A DNA stretch of 64,000 nt from Acidobacteriota bacterium (GTDB lineage Bacteria > Acidobacteriota > Terriglobia > Terriglobales > Acidobacteriaceae), in assembly GCA_013289765.1 (NCBI GenBank), contig JABCZI010000003.1, positions 310,001-374,000 of the forward strand, in the 5' to 3' direction. The position numbers and the translations under genes were made by a program. The notes below the pieces were generated by a model. That model did not search any database. It was not told where the DNA came from and saw nothing but the letters and a program-made list of their open reading frames with translations. Of the stretch, positions 35,769 through 44,952 are shown in pieces. How positions within the stretch are numbered: the stretch's first letter is position 1; each line of letters begins with the position of its first letter.

Positions 35769-36497
35769 ATGCAACGCGTTGACGCAGAGGAAATTCTCGA
35801 TTCCGACGATTGTTCGGCGCTTGAGGCCAAGGACGTGCTTGCCGTTCTCGGGCGGATAAACCGCTGGTTCGGCGGCGTCGCTACTACGCAGAAGATGGTG
35901 GAACGCGTCGCGCAAGCAACCGGCGCGAAGAATTTCTCGCTGCTGGAAGTTGCGGCTGGTTTAGGAGAAGTTCCAGAACAGGTTTGCACCCAGGTCGCCC
36001 GTCGCGGAATTAAGCTCGATGTAACCCTGCTCGACCGGGCGCAGTCTCATTTGCCGGCAAGAAATTGCGGGAACGGAAATCGGACCGCAAAGAATTCCAG
36101 CATCGTCGCCGACGCGCTTGCCCTGCCTTTCGGCGATGGCGCTTTCGATGTTGTGAGCTGCAGTCTGTTCGCGCACCATCTCAACTTGCAATCGCTAGCT
36201 CAGTTCGTACGGGAAGGACTTCGCGTTAGCCGGCGGGCGTTGCTGATCAACGATCTCATTCGCCATCCCGTGCATCTGGCATTGGTGTATGCCAGCTTCC
36301 CTATCATGCGCAGCCGGGTCGCGTGGTTGGATGGCTTAACTTCAGTGCGCCGCGCCTATGTTCCATCGGAAATTCGCAGCGTGCTGGCATCGGCCTGTTC
36401 TTCCCATGTGCGGGTGGAACTCTCGTGCAACTATCTTTACCGCATGGGTGTGATTGTTTGGAAGGAAGCGCCTGATTCCCGCCGCAGCGTCGCCTGA
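35769..36497 (+). CDS. Class I SAM-dependent methyltransferase (UbiE-like)
   Basis: A 242-residue protein with a Rossmann methyltransferase core. Motif I is FSLLEVAAGLGEVPE, the acidic strand-2 end is DVTLLDRAQSH, motif II/III is ADALALPFGDGAFDVVSCS, and LFAHHLN follows. Substrate is unknown. UbiE-like enzymes of this size often act on quinones, lipids or polyketides. It starts 31 bp after the ABC exporter and may be co-transcribed with it. Confidence 0.82.
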   Translation: MQRVDAEEILDSDDCSALEAKDVLAVLGRINRWFGGVATTQKMVERVAQATGAKNFSLLEVAAGLGEVPEQVCTQVARRGIKLDVTLLDRAQSHLPARNCGNGNRTAKNSSIVADALALPFGDGAFDVVSCSLFAHHLNLQSLAQFVREGLRVSRRALLINDLIRHPVHLALVYASFPIMRSRVAWLDGLTSVRRAYVPSEIRSVLASACSSHVRVELSCNYLYRMGVIVWKEAPDSRRSVA

Positions 36498-36619
36498 AGG
36501 CGCGACTGTCTCTACGGCGCTTTCGGCGTGCCTGAAAAGGCATGCCGTGATACCAATCTCATCCCTTCGCGCCTCGCATGCTGCGGCTTTTTATCTGCAG
36601 CCCGCTAGTTTCTATACTG

Positions 36620-37336
36620 CTACCGCACCACCAGCACTTCACGAATGCTGTCGCGGGCGAGAAAGAATTTAATGGAAGCAAAGTCGCGGAATAGATTTTC
36701 GATGTGGCGATTATTAAACACGCGCTGCAATTGAAATCCATCAGAGACGGCGGTGTGCACAGCTCCGGTCGGTCCACGACGCGATTCCCGGCGCAGTTCA
36801 ATTTTCTGCATTTCAAGCACATCACCACCGATAATGTGGAAGCGATGGCAGGGCGAATCTGGCCCGGCGTCGCGGGTGTGAAAAAATGCCAGCAGCATGC
36901 CGCCCGGTTTCAGCACAGACCATAGTCGCCCTACCACCGGTTTCACCAGACTCTCGTCCAGGTAGTCCGGAAGGTTCCAGCAGAAGATCACATCGAATTG
37001 CGCCGCGGGATAGACCAGGTTGTCGGTAAGAAACTTGCGGCTGTCGAGAACGGTATTACCCTGTTCGTCTTTGGTGAGAAGGTCCGGATCCGTCGAAGCG
37101 GTCAGCAGATCTTCGCTGTAAATTTTGTGGCCGCGCTCGGTGAAGTGGCGAATGTTGGTAGGGGAGGTTGATCCTAGATCGAGAATGCACAGGCCCTCGG
37201 CGGATTCCCAACTGCGCGACAGTTCTGCCAGTCCGCTGGAGCGGCGGGTTAGCTTCTGGGAACTCTGCGCCGGGGTGACCTCCGGTCCGGATGAACCACG
37301 AAAAAATTTCATGAAATTCTGTGAAACCGACGACAT
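36620..37336 (-). CDS. SAM-dependent methyltransferase-like protein
   Basis: A 238-residue protein. The central part has methyltransferase fold features: LCILDLGSTSPTNIRHFTER (motif I, with Ser/Thr replacing the usual glycines), DVIFCWNLPDYLDE, and LKPGGMLLAFFH. The relaxed motif I means catalysis is likely but not assured. It lies 85 bp downstream of bactofilin on the same strand, so the two may be co-expressed. Confidence 0.7.
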   Translation of the reverse strand: MSSVSQNFMKFFRGSSGPEVTPAQSSQKLTRRSSGLAELSRSWESAEGLCILDLGSTSPTNIRHFTERGHKIYSEDLLTASTDPDLLTKDEQGNTVLDSRKFLTDNLVYPAAQFDVIFCWNLPDYLDESLVKPVVGRLWSVLKPGGMLLAFFHTRDAGPDSPCHRFHIIGGDVLEMQKIELRRESRRGPTGAVHTAVSDGFQLQRVFNNRHIENLFRDFASIKFFLARDSIREVLVVR

Positions 37337-37421
37337 TCTAACTTCGTAACCTCTGGTGATTCTCTCAGAGAATTTAGCCCCTGCGTACGGGACTGAATCC
37401 GCACTGCGCGGGAAAGTAAAT

Positions 37422-37766
37422 TTATTTAGTATCTGTACGGTGAATATCCACCTTGCCCTTTAAGAAGGCGCCTTCTTCGATAGAGATTCGCTGGGTGCTG
37501 ATGTCGCCATTGACCACCGCGGATTTTCGCAATTCAACCCGGTCGCTCGCCTGAATGTTTCCATCCAGTTTTCCCTGAACCACCACACCCTTGGCGTCGA
37601 CGCTGGCTTTGACCTGGCCATTGGGGCCCACCGTCAAACTATTACCCTTCAAGGCGATGCTGCCATCAACCTGACCGTCTACGTACAGATCTTCGCTGCC
37701 CGAAAGCTCGCCTTTGATAACGACGGACTTCCCGATTTGTGCCAAGCCACTGGGGGCTGTGCTCAT
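37422..37766 (-). CDS. Bactofilin (polymer-forming cytoskeletal protein)
   Basis: A 114-residue bactofilin. The short N-terminal tail (STAPSGLAQIGKSVVIKGEL) precedes a right-handed beta-helix of about 90 residues with repeating G-x-V/I steps (DLYVDGQVDGSIALKGNSLT; GVVVQGKLDGNIQASDRVEL). Bactofilins polymerise without nucleotide and serve as scaffolds for cell-shape enzymes, polarity or stalk formation. AGGAG precedes the ATG. Confidence 0.93.
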   Translation of the reverse strand: MSTAPSGLAQIGKSVVIKGELSGSEDLYVDGQVDGSIALKGNSLTVGPNGQVKASVDAKGVVVQGKLDGNIQASDRVELRKSAVVNGDISTQRISIEEGAFLKGKVDIHRTDTK

Positions 37767-37970
37767 TTGGACGTGCTCCTAAGTACAGCGGAATCAGCGG
37801 CGGTTCCTCCGGAGCAAGCATTTGGGATACAACCGGAAGGGCCACCCACTGCAACGACTATACGCAAGGCACGGAGGGCGCGGCAAGCGCAATGACCGCC
37901 TTTGGTCGGTACCGTGTCTGCTGTAGAGACTGACTGAGTGAAATTGGTACACTAACAAAGGCAGGTTGAC

Positions 37971-38897
37971 ATGATTTCGCGAACGCTCATCGCGGTTTCA
38001 ATAATGTTTTCGCTTGCTGGTCTCGGCGCAACTTCAAGGCCTGCCGCCGCGCAGGCGATTTCCCCCGACCCGTTGCCTCGCCCGGTTCAGTTGGTCCGCG
38101 CTACTGTGGCAAAAGAAATAGCAGCCGCGAACGACACTTCCATCAAGCACATGTTCCGTGATTACAAGAAATCTGCGCAGGGCACGCAGACCAGGCTTTA
38201 CGTAGAAACCCGGGAAGCAATGGCTGGCATGACCATCGCCTACAACGACAAGCCTCTCACTCCACAACAACTGCAAGGGGAACAGGGACGGCTAGCAGGA
38301 CTACTTAGCAATCCCCAGCAGCTTGAGCACAAACGACGGCAGGAGAAAGAAGAAGCTGACCACACTCTTAGCATCGTGAAAGCCCTGCCCGATGCTTTTT
38401 TGTTTGAATATGACGGTTCGGAAGTCGGAACGGCAACCCTGGGGCGCGAGGGAGTGCGACTGGTGCGTCTAAGATTTCGGCCTAATCCCTCGTACCGCCC
38501 ACCTTCTCACGTGGAAGATGTTCTAGTCGGGATGGCAGGCATTCTTTTGATCGACCCCGAAGCACAAAGAATTGCAAGGATCGACGGCACGCTCTTCAAA
38601 GAGGTAACCTTTGGCTGGGGAATCCTCGGGCATCTCGACAAAGGCGGCCATTTTTTAGTGGAACAGGAAGGAGTCGGAGACGGCTCCTGGGATGTGTCAC
38701 GAATGTCTCTGAGCTTCAGCGGCAAGATTTTTTTGTTCAAAAGTATCGCTATGCGGTCTGACGAAATATTCAGCGGTTTCCAGCGTGTGCCCGCGGACAC
38801 GTCATTTGCCCAAGGGGTTCAAATGCTGAATGCGGAGCGAGTCAAGCTCTCGGAAGGCCGCGCCGAGACCGCAAAAGCGGAAGCCAGTTCGCGATAG
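37971..38897 (+). CDS. Secreted hypothetical protein
   Basis: A 308-residue protein with a signal peptide (MISRTLIAVSIMFSLAGLGA, then cleavage near AAAQA). The mature part has a helical N-terminal region with QLEHKRRQEKEEAD and a beta-rich C-terminal half (ILLIDPEAQRIARIDGTLFK, WGILGHLDKGGHFLVEQEGV). The latter recalls the half-barrel of LolA/LolB or outer-membrane lipoprotein-sorting-type proteins. That resemblance is only a pattern inference. The protein is likely periplasmic. Confidence 0.7.
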   Translation: MISRTLIAVSIMFSLAGLGATSRPAAAQAISPDPLPRPVQLVRATVAKEIAAANDTSIKHMFRDYKKSAQGTQTRLYVETREAMAGMTIAYNDKPLTPQQLQGEQGRLAGLLSNPQQLEHKRRQEKEEADHTLSIVKALPDAFLFEYDGSEVGTATLGREGVRLVRLRFRPNPSYRPPSHVEDVLVGMAGILLIDPEAQRIARIDGTLFKEVTFGWGILGHLDKGGHFLVEQEGVGDGSWDVSRMSLSFSGKIFLFKSIAMRSDEIFSGFQRVPADTSFAQGVQMLNAERVKLSEGRAETAKAEASSR

Positions 38898-38917
38898 CTG
38901 GCTTGGTGCAGGCGCTC

Positions 38918-40033
38918 TTACGCGCTCGCCCTCACTGTTTCCTTACGCGTAGTCAGTTTCTCGATTAAATCTTCCTTGATACGATAGCCGGTCCCGGGCG
39001 CTTCGCTGATGGCAATCGTTCCTTGCGGGGATACCTGCACTTCCGGCTCGATAATGTCTTCCTTCCAGTAACGCTTAGAGGCGGAAACGTCGCCGGGGAG
39101 ACGGAAATTCTCCAAGGTTGAGAGCGCGATATTGTGCGCGCGGCCAATCCCCGATTCCAGCATGCCGCCGCACCATACCGGAATCTTCTGCGACTGGCAG
39201 ACGTCATGGATCTTCCTGGCCTCGGTAAACCCGCCCACGCGGCCGACTTTCACATTGATGATGCGGCATGCGCCGGTCTCGATCGCGACCGCTGCGGCGC
39301 GCGCGCTTACGATGGATTCGTCAAGGCAGATGGAAGTGCGCAACTCCTTTTGCAGGCGAGCGTGATAGAAAATGTCGTCATCCCAAAGCGGCTGTTCCAT
39401 CATGAGCAGGTTGAACTGATCGAAACTGCGCAGGTGCTCCACTTGATCGAGGGTGTAGGCGGAATTGGCGTCGCAGCTCAGCGTGATGTCCGGCCAGCGC
39501 GCGCGGATTTTCTCCAGCACTTTCACATCCCACCCGGGCTTGACCTTAACCTTTATGCGGCGGTAGCCCGCAGCCAGTTCGATCTGAATCTTATCCAGTA
39601 ACTGCTCTGCGGAATCCTGAATGCCGATCGAAACTCCACAGGGAATTTCACGGCGGGTGCCGCCCAACAGTTTCCATAGCGGCTCGTTCTTCTGTTTCGC
39701 CTCAGCATCCCAGATCGCGTTTTCGAGCGCGGCCTTAGCCATGCGGTGGCCGCGCACCCTCGCGAACAGGTTCGCGCACTCGCGTCCCGATCCAAGGGTG
39801 CGCCCCAGTACCGCAGGGGCGAGATAGCGAACGATGGTGGGCCAGGCGCTCTCGGCCCATTCGCTGCTATAGAAAGGATCTTCTCCGGCGACGCACTCTG
39901 CCCAACCATCTACTCCATCGCAATGCGCTGTGATTAGGAGAATGCGGCGGCTGTAGGTCCGTCCAAAACTCGTCTCGAAGAAATGGACGAGTGGCATGTG
40001 AATCTCGCGAAGCGTGATGGCTTCAATCTTCAT
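38918..40033 (-). CDS. Enolase-superfamily o-succinylbenzoate synthase / N-succinylamino acid racemase
   Basis: A 371-residue member of the OSBS/NSAR subgroup. The KVKVK motif at 161-165 supplies the first catalytic Lys. Asp188, Glu213 and Asp238 are the metal ligands, and Lys262 (INVKVGRVGG) the opposite base. OSBS makes o-succinylbenzoate for menaquinone, whereas NSAR racemises N-succinyl amino acids. Many family members do both. The adjacent GNAT gene favours the racemase role. In Geobacillus a succinyltransferase of this type works with an NSAR and a desuccinylase to convert D- into L-amino acids. Other men genes and the desuccinylase are absent from the window. Confidence 0.85.
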   Translation of the reverse strand: MKIEAITLREIHMPLVHFFETSFGRTYSRRILLITAHCDGVDGWAECVAGEDPFYSSEWAESAWPTIVRYLAPAVLGRTLGSGRECANLFARVRGHRMAKAALENAIWDAEAKQKNEPLWKLLGGTRREIPCGVSIGIQDSAEQLLDKIQIELAAGYRRIKVKVKPGWDVKVLEKIRARWPDITLSCDANSAYTLDQVEHLRSFDQFNLLMMEQPLWDDDIFYHARLQKELRTSICLDESIVSARAAAVAIETGACRIINVKVGRVGGFTEARKIHDVCQSQKIPVWCGGMLESGIGRAHNIALSTLENFRLPGDVSASKRYWKEDIIEPEVQVSPQGTIAISEAPGTGYRIKEDLIEKLTTRKETVRASA

Positions 40034-40120
40034 AATTTCAGAAAAAAAGGGTTCAACCAGTCACAGAGGAACGCAGGAATTCATTTTTTGCCTTGGCATT
40101 TCTCTCTGACTCTCTGGTAA

Positions 40121-40894
40121 CTAGCCTTCCGACGCGTACGACCACTTCTCGTCCCATTCGCCAAGCAAAAACTTGCCGTTGCCTTCAGCGTCGCGCTCGT
40201 AACCCAGCACCGTAAGCCCGTCGTCGAAAGCCCGAAGAAACTGTTCGCGATTGCGTTCCTGCACTCGCTGGGCTTTGCCGCGGGTCTCCGTAGCGGCTTT
40301 CCAATCGTATATCTCCCCCGGCACGTCGATGGAAGTCTGCCGGTCGGATTCCGGATTCTTTCCGGTTGTAAGCAACGTCTCCACGCGCCTGGACTTCAGC
40401 CACCACTCGGCGATCAGCCGGTCGCTGGGAAGACCTCCCTGCAATGGCGATGACGTGATTCCATACTGGTTAATGTTGTAGCGGCGCGCAATTGCCCCTA
40501 GCTTTTCAATATTCAGAAAAGAGTTCTTGATCTCCAGAGGATCGAAAGTCCACTCGATCAGTTCGATGCCGCGCGAAAGGGCGTCTTCGCGCTGCAGCAT
40601 TTTTAATCGGCGGCCCAGCCCGGCGTTGCGATGTTCCTTGCGAACGGCCAGCATGTGCGAATGCAGATAGATGTGCCCCGACCGGGTTCCCGGAAGTGAC
40701 AGGGCAAATCCGACCATCTCATTGCCATCGAAAGCGCCCATAACCTGTCCGCCGACTTTCTCCGCCACCACGAACATCCGCAGCGGCACCAGTTCCGCGT
40801 CAGTAAAGTTCCATATCTCCTTTTGCACAATGAGGCAGGAGCGCAATTCTTCCAGTCCCTGGCAATGACGAATTACAATTGCCTCCGGACTCAC
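40121..40894 (-). CDS. GNAT-family acyltransferase, NSAR-associated type
   Basis: A 257-residue protein. The N-terminal half is a GNAT acyltransferase: MVGFALSLPG strand, HSHMLAVRKEHRNAGLGRRL CoA-binding loop, and LIEWTFDPLEIKNSFLNIEKLG. The C-terminal extension is typical of the larger GNATs found next to N-succinylamino acid racemases. Known members succinylate D-amino acids. It starts with GTG overlapping the mazG stop (GTGA) and is followed by the racemase after 87 bp, forming one operon with both. Confidence 0.8.
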   Translation of the reverse strand: MSPEAIVIRHCQGLEELRSCLIVQKEIWNFTDAELVPLRMFVVAEKVGGQVMGAFDGNEMVGFALSLPGTRSGHIYLHSHMLAVRKEHRNAGLGRRLKMLQREDALSRGIELIEWTFDPLEIKNSFLNIEKLGAIARRYNINQYGITSSPLQGGLPSDRLIAEWWLKSRRVETLLTTGKNPESDRQTSIDVPGEIYDWKAATETRGKAQRVQERNREQFLRAFDDGLTVLGYERDAEGNGKFLLGEWDEKWSYASEG

Positions 40895-41808
40895 GCCTGC
40901 CGCTCCTCTCGCTTAGCCTGCTGCCACAGCGCTTCAAGTTGTTCCATCGAAGCGCTCTCCAGAGCACTTCCGTTCTCCCGCAGACGTTGCTCCATCCAGC
41001 GAAACCGGCGTCGAAACTTGCGGTTGGTCTTGCGCAGGGCCGACTCAGGATCGAGCCCGAGATAGCGCGCGATATTGACCAGCACGAAGAAAAGATCTCC
41101 AACTTCTTCTTCCAGCCGCAAGCGCAAATCTTCGGAAATCGTCTGCCTTCCAGAGCCAGCGACTCCCCGGCCCTCAGGGCGCGGACCGGGAGCGGGAAAC
41201 TCCCGCAAACGCTCCTGAAGTTCGGCGGTTTCCTCGCCGAGCTTATCGAACAAACCATTTATATCGGGCCAGTCAAAACCAACTTGCGCCGCCCGCGAAC
41301 TGAGCTTGTGAGCCTCCAGCAACGATGGCATCGATGACGAAATTAACCCTAGAATCGACTCTGGAACGGAATCCGCTCGACTTAAAGCATTACTTTCACC
41401 TTCTGCCACAGTTCTCTGTGAGTGCTTCTTTCGTTCCTCGACCTTCAGCGCTTCCCAGTTGCGCTTGACGTCCGCGGAAGTCTCCGCCTTGGCCTCCCCG
41501 AACACATGCGGATGCCGATCCACCAACTTGCGCGAGAGTCGATCGAGGACATCATCGATGGAAAATGTTCCCTGCTCTTTGCCCATCTCCGAATAGAACA
41601 GCACCTGCAAGAGAAGGTCGCCGAGTTCGCCCGGAAGTTCCTTCCAATCGCGATTGTCGATGGCTTCCAGCACTTCGTAGGTTTCTTCGAGCGTGTAGGG
41701 CTTGATGGAGTCGAAAGTCTGCTCGCGATCCCAGGGGCAGCCTCCCGGGGCCCGCAGCCGCTCCATGATAGCGACCGCACGTTCAAATCTTTCGCCGGTG
41801 GTGGACAT
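40891..41808 (-). CDS. mazG: Nucleoside triphosphate pyrophosphohydrolase
   Basis: A 305-residue MazG. It contains two MazG-type helical modules: the N-terminal one with TLEETYEVLEAID and PGELGDLLLQVLFYSE, the C-terminal one with EETAELQERL and EEVGDLFFVLVNIARYL. The EExxE/ExxD residues bind Mg-NTP. The enzyme hydrolyses aberrant nucleoside triphosphates to monophosphate and pyrophosphate and, in some bacteria, modulates ppGpp levels. It heads the GNAT-racemase operon, translationally coupled to GNAT by a 4-bp overlap. Confidence 0.94.
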   Translation of the reverse strand: MSTTGERFERAVAIMERLRAPGGCPWDREQTFDSIKPYTLEETYEVLEAIDNRDWKELPGELGDLLLQVLFYSEMGKEQGTFSIDDVLDRLSRKLVDRHPHVFGEAKAETSADVKRNWEALKVEERKKHSQRTVAEGESNALSRADSVPESILGLISSSMPSLLEAHKLSSRAAQVGFDWPDINGLFDKLGEETAELQERLREFPAPGPRPEGRGVAGSGRQTISEDLRLRLEEEVGDLFFVLVNIARYLGLDPESALRKTNRKFRRRFRWMEQRLRENGSALESASMEQLEALWQQAKREERQA

Positions 41809-42217
41809 TGGGAATCACTCTAAATGAGCCAGCGCAAAACGGGCAATGTGACGGCTTTTTTATCGCGATAAACCGTGCCGTTGAGCTTTGCATCGAACCT
41901 AGTAGAGATCAAAGGCAAAAATCAAGGTCGAGCATCTCGAGGGAAATGCCGGTTTGTCACAACAAAGTGGCAAGTCCGACCGGGAGAGCGGCGTAAACTG
42001 ACGAATGCGGAATCGGCTCGCCGCATTCGTGGCGGGCCATTCCCTTTTCGCTCGGCCATTCGCGTGTTGCAGTGCGTTTTTTGGCCAGCCCATTTGAAGT
42101 ACTAAGGTTACCTTCTTCCGAGGTGGAACGCGGTGCACACTGTCGGAAGAGAGTCGAATGAATCGATTCGCAGTTGCACGATCACTTTCCACAATACTGG
42201 TATCTAATTGATAAACC
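41809..42217. other. Intergenic stretch between divergent mazG and glpD
   Basis: 409 bases without a credible gene. It must hold divergent promoters for mazG and glpD. I see no clear hairpin, riboswitch or regulator palindrome. Confidence 0.4.
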
Positions 42218-43861
42218 ATGGCCTTAGCGGCTAATCCACGCGCGTCCCTGGAAGGCCAACACTTTCAGGTAGTAGTGATTGGCGGCGGCATCAACGGTGT
42301 AGCTGTGGCGCGGCAGTGTGCGCGATCGGGCAAGCATACGCTTCTGGTCGAGCAGAATGACTTCGCCTCCGGGGTAACCAGCCGTTCCACTCGTATTATT
42401 CATGGAGGGCTGCGCTACCTGGAACACGGCGAGTTCGGCCTGGTGCGCGAATCCCTGCGCGAACGGGAAAAGCTGTTGCGGGATCGCTCTCATCTGGTGC
42501 ATCCCATGCAATTTCTCCTGCTCTTAAATGAGAACAGCCAGCGCAGTGCGTTGAAAGTGCGTGCCGGATTGTGGCTCTACCAGCGCATGGCTGGAAAGTC
42601 CACGCGAGCAGAAAACAGCGAGATGGAATTGAAACGCCTGGAGCGTGCCCTCGACGCCGGACGCCGCTGGTCGTTCTTCAACTATGAAGATGCGCAATGC
42701 GAATTTCCCGAAAGGCTGGTCGCGGAGTGGTTAATGGAAGCCGTAGAGGCGGGCGCCATCGTACGCAATCACATGGAAGCGCTGGCGGTGGATGTAACCC
42801 ATGGCCGCATCCGCGGCGTGCTGCTGCGCGACCAACTCACCGGGCGCGACGAACGTGTCGACGCCGCCTGGGTCATCAATTGCAGTGGTCCTTGGGCAGA
42901 CCGCGTGTGCCAGCGCTCCGCGATCCGCATGGACAAGCCGATGGTGGGTGGTGTGCGCGGCTCACACATCGTTCTGCCGCGATTTCCTGGCTCGCCGAAT
43001 ATCGCAGTTTATACGGAGGCCGCGGATGGACGTCCTTTCTTCGTTTTGCCCTGGAACGATCAAATCCTGGTAGGGACAACCGAAGTTGCCGACAACGGAG
43101 ACCCGGGGCGAACCATACCTTCAGCGGATGAGATCAACTACCTTGTGAAGTCAGTGGCGCAATTATTTCCCACGGCAAAAATATCGGCGCAAAGCGTGAA
43201 GCACGCCTTTGCCGGAATCCGGCCGCTGCCTTACTCGCCGGAGAATAAGCCCTCCGCCGTGACCCGGCGGCACATTCTGCACGACCATGCCGATGACGGC
43301 GCGGCCCGCATGATTTCTGTAATCGGGGGCAAACTGACTACGGCTGCCTCGCTGGCGCGTGAGTGCGCGCGCAAAGTCGGTTTGAGCGCGGCCGAACCGG
43401 TTACGACCGCAGTGGGGCCCGGTCCCGCGCTCGATCCCTTGCTCGACGAAACTGTTCTGGAAATTGCGCGAATCGGATCCATAAGCGAAGAAACCGCCAG
43501 AGGAATGCTCGAGTGGCACGGCAAGCGCGCTGCCCATATCGCGCGCACCGCTCTGGTGAGCGCGGAGCTGCGGGCGCCCATTTGTCCGCATACATCTCAC
43601 ATCGTCGCCGAGGTTGTCGAAGCCTATCGGAGGGAGTTTGCCGTGACATTGGCGGACGTACTCTTGCGCCGCGTTCCGGTGGCTCTGGGACCGTGCTGGT
43701 CTGAGTCATGCAGTCGCGAAGCCGCATTGCGCATCAGCGCCGTACTGGGGTGGAAGGAGCAAGCTAGGGGAGCCAACCTGGAAGCTTTTGAGGTAGAGCG
43801 CTCTGCTTTTCTGCGGCCTATCGCCCGTTCCTCCGGTGCATTCGAAGCCGCGGCAGACTAA
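42218..43861 (+). CDS. glpD: FAD-dependent glycerol-3-phosphate dehydrogenase
   Basis: A 547-residue flavoenzyme of typical GlpD length. The N-terminal VVIGGGINGVAVARQCARSG is the FAD dinucleotide-binding loop. TSRSTRIIHGGLRYLEHGE is the family signature. LPWNDQILVGTTEVAD and VKHAFAGIRPLPY follow in the substrate domain, and a helical C-terminal domain ends the protein. It oxidises glycerol-3-phosphate to DHAP at the inner membrane and feeds electrons to quinone. A glycerophosphodiesterase gene lies convergently 39 bp away, so glycerophosphodiester breakdown could supply its substrate. Confidence 0.94.
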   Translation: MALAANPRASLEGQHFQVVVIGGGINGVAVARQCARSGKHTLLVEQNDFASGVTSRSTRIIHGGLRYLEHGEFGLVRESLREREKLLRDRSHLVHPMQFLLLLNENSQRSALKVRAGLWLYQRMAGKSTRAENSEMELKRLERALDAGRRWSFFNYEDAQCEFPERLVAEWLMEAVEAGAIVRNHMEALAVDVTHGRIRGVLLRDQLTGRDERVDAAWVINCSGPWADRVCQRSAIRMDKPMVGGVRGSHIVLPRFPGSPNIAVYTEAADGRPFFVLPWNDQILVGTTEVADNGDPGRTIPSADEINYLVKSVAQLFPTAKISAQSVKHAFAGIRPLPYSPENKPSAVTRRHILHDHADDGAARMISVIGGKLTTAASLARECARKVGLSAAEPVTTAVGPGPALDPLLDETVLEIARIGSISEETARGMLEWHGKRAAHIARTALVSAELRAPICPHTSHIVAEVVEAYRREFAVTLADVLLRRVPVALGPCWSESCSREAALRISAVLGWKEQARGANLEAFEVERSAFLRPIARSSGAFEAAAD

Positions 43862-43900
43862 CTTCCTGCACGCTGATTTGCGGGAATAACATCCGAGATA

Positions 43901-44551
43901 TTACCCAGGCCGAGATCGGAGCAGCAGTTTTGGGTTATCCGAGATAATTCCGTCCACTCCCCATTCGGCAAACCGTCTCATGTCATCCACGGCATTGACT
44001 GTCCAAACGAATACTTTCCTGCCGGCATCTTTGCTCTCCGCGATCAAATCCTGCCCCAGGAGTCTGTAATGCGGCATCAGATATTCGACCGGCAACTCGG
44101 TCCAGTGAATCAACTCTTCTCGGGTCTCGCAGATGAGCCCCAGCGGCAGGATCGGGTCCATACCGTTAATGGCTTGCAGCACTTCAGGCAGAAACGATGA
44201 AACTACGAAGCCGCGAACCGGGCGAACCTTCCGCAGTAAATCGACCGTGATTTTCTCCAGTCCAGGAACTTTCAATTCGATGTCGAGGAATGCTCTGGTC
44301 TGGTAACGCGTGAGAACTTCGCGCAGTGAAGGCAAGGACAGTTGTTTCGCGGAACAAGAAGCGACTTCTTGTCCGTGGCTGATGGCATCGTGACAGACAA
44401 CGGCTCGGCCGTCGGCCGAAAGGCGCACGTCAAACTCAAAACCGTCGCAGCCCTGGGCGAGTGCCAGATCGAAAGAGGCCAGAGAATTCTCGGGGAGCGA
44501 CTTCTCTGCACGCACACCCCGGTGACCGAGAAGAAGAGGATGATTCGCCAT
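43901..44551 (-). CDS. Glycerophosphodiester phosphodiesterase
   Basis: A 216-residue cytoplasmic-type GDPD (UgpQ-like). LGHRGVRAEKSLPENSLASF carries the first catalytic His and the Glu ligands. GCDGFEFDVRLSADGRAVVC and the following HD add the metal and second His sites. KVFVWTVNAVDDM and GVDGIISDNPKLL close the barrel. It cleaves glycerophosphodiesters to an alcohol and glycerol-3-phosphate. The ATG at 44551 gives the family-standard N-terminus. A TTG 30 bases upstream is less likely. It is the last gene of a three-gene minus-strand run. Confidence 0.92.
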   Translation of the reverse strand: MANHPLLLGHRGVRAEKSLPENSLASFDLALAQGCDGFEFDVRLSADGRAVVCHDAISHGQEVASCSAKQLSLPSLREVLTRYQTRAFLDIELKVPGLEKITVDLLRKVRPVRGFVVSSFLPEVLQAINGMDPILPLGLICETREELIHWTELPVEYLMPHYRLLGQDLIAESKDAGRKVFVWTVNAVDDMRRFAEWGVDGIISDNPKLLLRSRPG

Positions 44552-44590
44552 CGCTTCCGATTCTAACCAGCCGGCGAGCAATACAGAAAC

Positions 44591-44911
44591 TCAATCCAGA
44601 TCGAAATCGCGGATGGGTTTGCCCGTGTCAGGAGACTCCTTGGCCTTCTTTACTGCCTCCTGAAACTTCTTGTCCAGCAATTCGGAAGCGTGCTTTTGTG
44701 CTTCAACGGACTGGCGAAATATGGACTCGCGGCGGCTATCCTGCTCCTTCATGGCGCGCGCGGCGGCTTCCATGTCACTAAACATTCGCGGTTTCACGGC
44801 GGCGGTATGGGCGATAACCTCCGCCGTCCCCGTATCAACCTTGAGCAGTGCGCTGCAACAAGGGCACGTCACTTCGATCGTGGAGGAACCTTTCGTCACT
44901 CTGCGAATCAT
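44591..44911 (-). CDS. Small zinc-ribbon hypothetical protein
   Basis: A 106-residue protein from the ATG at 44911. The N-terminal part has a CPCC motif (IEVTCPCCSALLKVDTGTAE) suggesting half a zinc-ribbon. The rest is highly charged alpha-helix (MEAAARAMKEQDSRRESIFR). The frame extends 77 codons upstream but those residues lack coding character and overlap the next gene. Function unknown. It lies 39 bp upstream of the phosphodiesterase gene. Confidence 0.65.
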   Translation of the reverse strand: MIRRVTKGSSTIEVTCPCCSALLKVDTGTAEVIAHTAAVKPRMFSDMEAAARAMKEQDSRRESIFRQSVEAQKHASELLDKKFQEAVKKAKESPDTGKPIRDFDLD

Positions 44912-44952
44912 ACCGCAAAAGCAGACGAAACGCGTCTTCCACTGAAGGACGG

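Noticed and set aside
36520-36560. Inverted repeat GGCGTGCC/GGCATGCC as a terminator
   Set aside because: The pairing has a mismatch-type G-T and no T-run follows.
38880-38910. AAGCCAG/CTGGCTT inverted repeat after the secreted hypothetical gene
   Set aside because: It includes the stop codon and has a 10-base loop and no T-tract, so a terminator call is not supported.
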